From assembly GCA_027858355.1 (NCBI GenBank), contig JAQICW010000362.1, positions 1 to 6,120 of the forward strand: a stretch of DNA of 6,120 nt, in the 5' to 3' direction. This stretch comes from Desulfobacula sp. GTDB taxonomy: Bacteria; Desulfobacterota; Desulfobacteria; Desulfobacterales; Desulfobacteraceae. The notes under the pieces were generated by a model. It was not told the origin of the DNA and did not search any database. It worked only from the letters and a program-made list of their open reading frames with translations. The first letter of the stretch is position 1. Every line of letters begins with the position of its first letter. This document shows positions 5,606 through 6,120 of the stretch, piece after piece. The translations under genes and the position numbers were made by a program.

Positions 5606-6120
5606 TTTAAAAGTTTTATTAACGCCTTTTTCATCAGGGGATACTGAACCGGATATAATTTTTGAAAAAGAGCAGAAATATTCTCCCCCTCTTCAATTGG
5701 TATTTCATATTGGTCAATAATCTCGCCTGAATCGATTTCAGGAATCATTTTATGAATCGTCGTACCAGTCTTTGTTTCATTCTGTTCAAGGGCTCTTTTG
5801 AGCGGCTGCAACCCCTTGTATTTAGGAAGAAGAGACCGGTGCATATTCAAGGCTGCTATTCTGGGCAATGCATTGATTTCAGACGGAATGAAGTATGTAT
5901 AGCAATTGGCAACCAGGAAATCAAAGTCCATGCCTTTTAAAATTTTCAGATTGTTATGATTTTTATCAACGATGATTAACGGCAAACCATGCTTTTCGGA
6001 AATATCAACAAAGGCTTTAAAAAGAGGCCTGGGCATTTTAAAAGCACCCGACACATAATCATGTGTAACAATGGCTTTGAGCTCAACAGTCCTCTCCTCA
6101 ATGATACGTGTTAAATTACA
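5602..6120 (-). CDS. Formyltransferase-family protein, canonical active site, N-terminus beyond the window
   Basis: The frame is open without a stop to the right edge. The GTG at 6054 is therefore probably an internal Val rather than the start: the 22 codons before it read as good protein (CNLTRIIEER, ELKAIVTHDY) and fit the first helix and second strand of the formyltransferase Rossmann fold. About 172 residues are visible and perhaps 10-15 are missing. Catalytic residues are complete: LNMHRSLLP gives Asn92 and His94 (numbered from the first visible codon), and EIDSGEII gives Asp130. KYKG follows the motif as in the family. The protein ends at KALIKLLK right after the catalytic domain, with no room for a C-terminal OB-fold domain, so it is not a normal methionyl-tRNA formyltransferase. 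It is likely a sugar or nucleotide-sugar formyltransferase using formyl-tetrahydrofolate. Its stop overlaps the next gene's ATG (ATGA, 5602-5605), making it the first visible gene of the leftward operon. Confidence 0.88.
   Translation of the reverse strand, partial: CNLTRIIEERTVELKAIVTHDYVSGAFKMPRPLFKAFVDISEKHGLPLIIVDKNHNNLKILKGMDFDFLVANCYTYFIPSEINALPRIAALNMHRSLLPKYKGLQPLKRALEQNETKTGTTIHKMIPEIDSGEIIDQYEIPIEEGENISALFQKLYPVQYPLMKKALIKLLK

Overview
The window carries two blocks of surface- or flagellin-glycan genes that converge on each other. Base composition is fairly AT-rich (about 40% GC by eye), genes are tightly packed, and the enzyme types are those of bacterial polysaccharide or protein-glycosylation loci. 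The style would fit a Gram-negative anaerobe such as a Desulfobacterota member, but nothing in the window fixes the taxon.

Positions 1-261 hold no gene I can defend: a possible 3' end of an upstream plus-strand reading frame (stop at 53-55), a weak hairpin followed by a T-run, and an AT-rich leader. Two plus-strand genes follow and overlap by one base (TAATG at 1417-1421). The first encodes a 385-aa protein that looks like a GT-B-fold glycosyltransferase of no family I can name. The second encodes a 692-aa two-domain protein: an N-terminal GT-B part resembling CDP-glycerol/capsule-type transferases, and a C-terminal GT2-like part whose acidic catalytic motifs appear to be lost.

After a 43-bp convergent junction (3498-3540), four minus-strand genes run from the right edge leftward: a formyltransferase cut by the window edge, a second formyltransferase-family protein, a PIG-L (LmbE-like) deacetylase, and a TIM-barrel protein. 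Every adjacent pair shares a 4-bp ATGA stop/start overlap, so the block is one translationally coupled operon. PIG-L enzymes remove N-acetyl groups from sugars and formyltransferases add formyl groups to amino sugars. The simplest reading is therefore a pathway that swaps an N-acetyl for an N-formyl group on a precursor of an unusual glycan, which the convergent glycosyltransferases may then transfer.

Three features deserve attention. The TIM-barrel protein keeps residues that match, position for position, the nine metal ligands of endonuclease IV. The second formyltransferase lacks the usual Asn of the Asn-X-His motif while its neighbour keeps it. The GT2-like domain of the 692-aa protein looks like a catalytically dead pseudo-glycosyltransferase.
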